From Magnetococcales bacterium (GTDB taxonomy: Bacteria > Pseudomonadota > Magnetococcia > Magnetococcales > UBA8363), in the NCBI GenBank assembly GCA_015228815.1, contig JADGCV010000020.1, positions 41,665 to 74,332 on the forward strand: a DNA stretch of 32,668 nt. The letters are read 5' to 3'. The position numbers and the translations under genes were made by a program. Under the pieces are notes generated by a model. It was not told the DNA's origin, searched no databases, and saw only the letters and a list, made by a program, of their open reading frames with translations. This document shows positions 32,630-32,668 of the stretch, one piece after another; the stretch's first letter is position 1, and the number at the start of each line of letters is the position of its first letter.

Positions 32630-32668
32630 GTGAATTCCACCGGAAAGGAGGATCCATCCTTGCGCCAG
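32630..32668 (+). CDS. Possible start of a further plus-strand gene, partial
   Basis: GTG 32630 follows GGAGG at 32620-32624 by five bases and opens a frame (MNSTGKEDPSLRQ) that reaches the window end. A TTG at 32660 behind AAAGGAGG is an alternative start in the same frame. Its start lies 3 bases after the short ORF stop, so it could be coupled to that ORF. It is also the frame that the short ORF would enter with one more C in its tract. Too short to identify. Confidence 0.3.
   Translation, partial: MNSTGKEDPSLRQ

Noticed and set aside
1-32668. tRNA, rRNA, riboswitch (including a TPP riboswitch before thiE) or CRISPR
   Set aside because: I saw no tRNA-like or rRNA segment and no regular repeat array. 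thiE overlaps the PilZ gene, leaving no leader for a TPP element.

Overview
The window looks like a chromosomal piece of a motile, Gram-negative, moderately GC-rich bacterium of the Pseudomonadota type. It has a tandem-CZB chemoreceptor, a CheR-type methyltransferase, several cyclic-di-GMP proteins, an exopolysaccharide block, a multiheme c-type cytochrome and a lipoprotein with a lipobox. Long runs of chemosensory and c-di-GMP genes, together with the Rpn-type PD-(D/E)XK genes, recall magnetotactic cocci (Magnetococcales). That placement is a low-confidence inference; no magnetosome gene or rRNA is visible.

Layout. Positions 1-75 hold the start of a minus-strand Rpn-type gene that runs off the edge. 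Positions 300-3648 (+) carry a lytic transglycosylase without a signal peptide, a fused PabB-PabC protein for p-aminobenzoate synthesis, and a HIT protein. Positions 3760-8225 (-) carry an HD-GYP-variant protein and a PAS-PAS-GGDEF-EAL protein. A 417-bp divergent intergenic region follows, with a sigma-54-like promoter and two upstream TTCCGGAA palindromes. It drives (+) an O-antigen-ligase-like membrane protein, an asparagine-synthase-like amidotransferase and a glycosyltransferase (8643-13303). On the same strand come a CheR-like methyltransferase, a soluble receiver-histidine kinase and a NarL-type regulator (13352-16000). A palindromic interspersed repeat separates these from a minus-strand chemoreceptor.

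Positions 18401-19840 are mosaic. An intact Rpn-type nuclease gene (+) sits between two direct copies of about 105 bp. Each copy carries the 3' end of the neighbouring lipoprotein gene plus its terminator, which points to insertion or recombination at a gene tail.

From 32292 down to 21863 nine minus-strand genes are packed with overlaps or gaps of under 20 bp: cysQ, a PfkB/adenosine-kinase-like kinase, a PilZ protein, thiE, a CPA2-type antiporter, a five-helix cytochrome b, an octaheme cytochrome c, and the SbcD/SbcC-like pair yhaO-yhaN. A good sigma-70 promoter lies in front of cysQ. The antiporter, cytochrome b and cytochrome c genes form a compact three-gene module and are the best candidate here for a poorly described system.

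The right edge (32447-32668) has a strong divergent promoter, a Shine-Dalgarno and a short ORF containing an 11-C tract. Its reading frame depends on tract length, so it looks like a contingency locus or leader peptide. A 13-G tract inside thiE is a second candidate slippage site.
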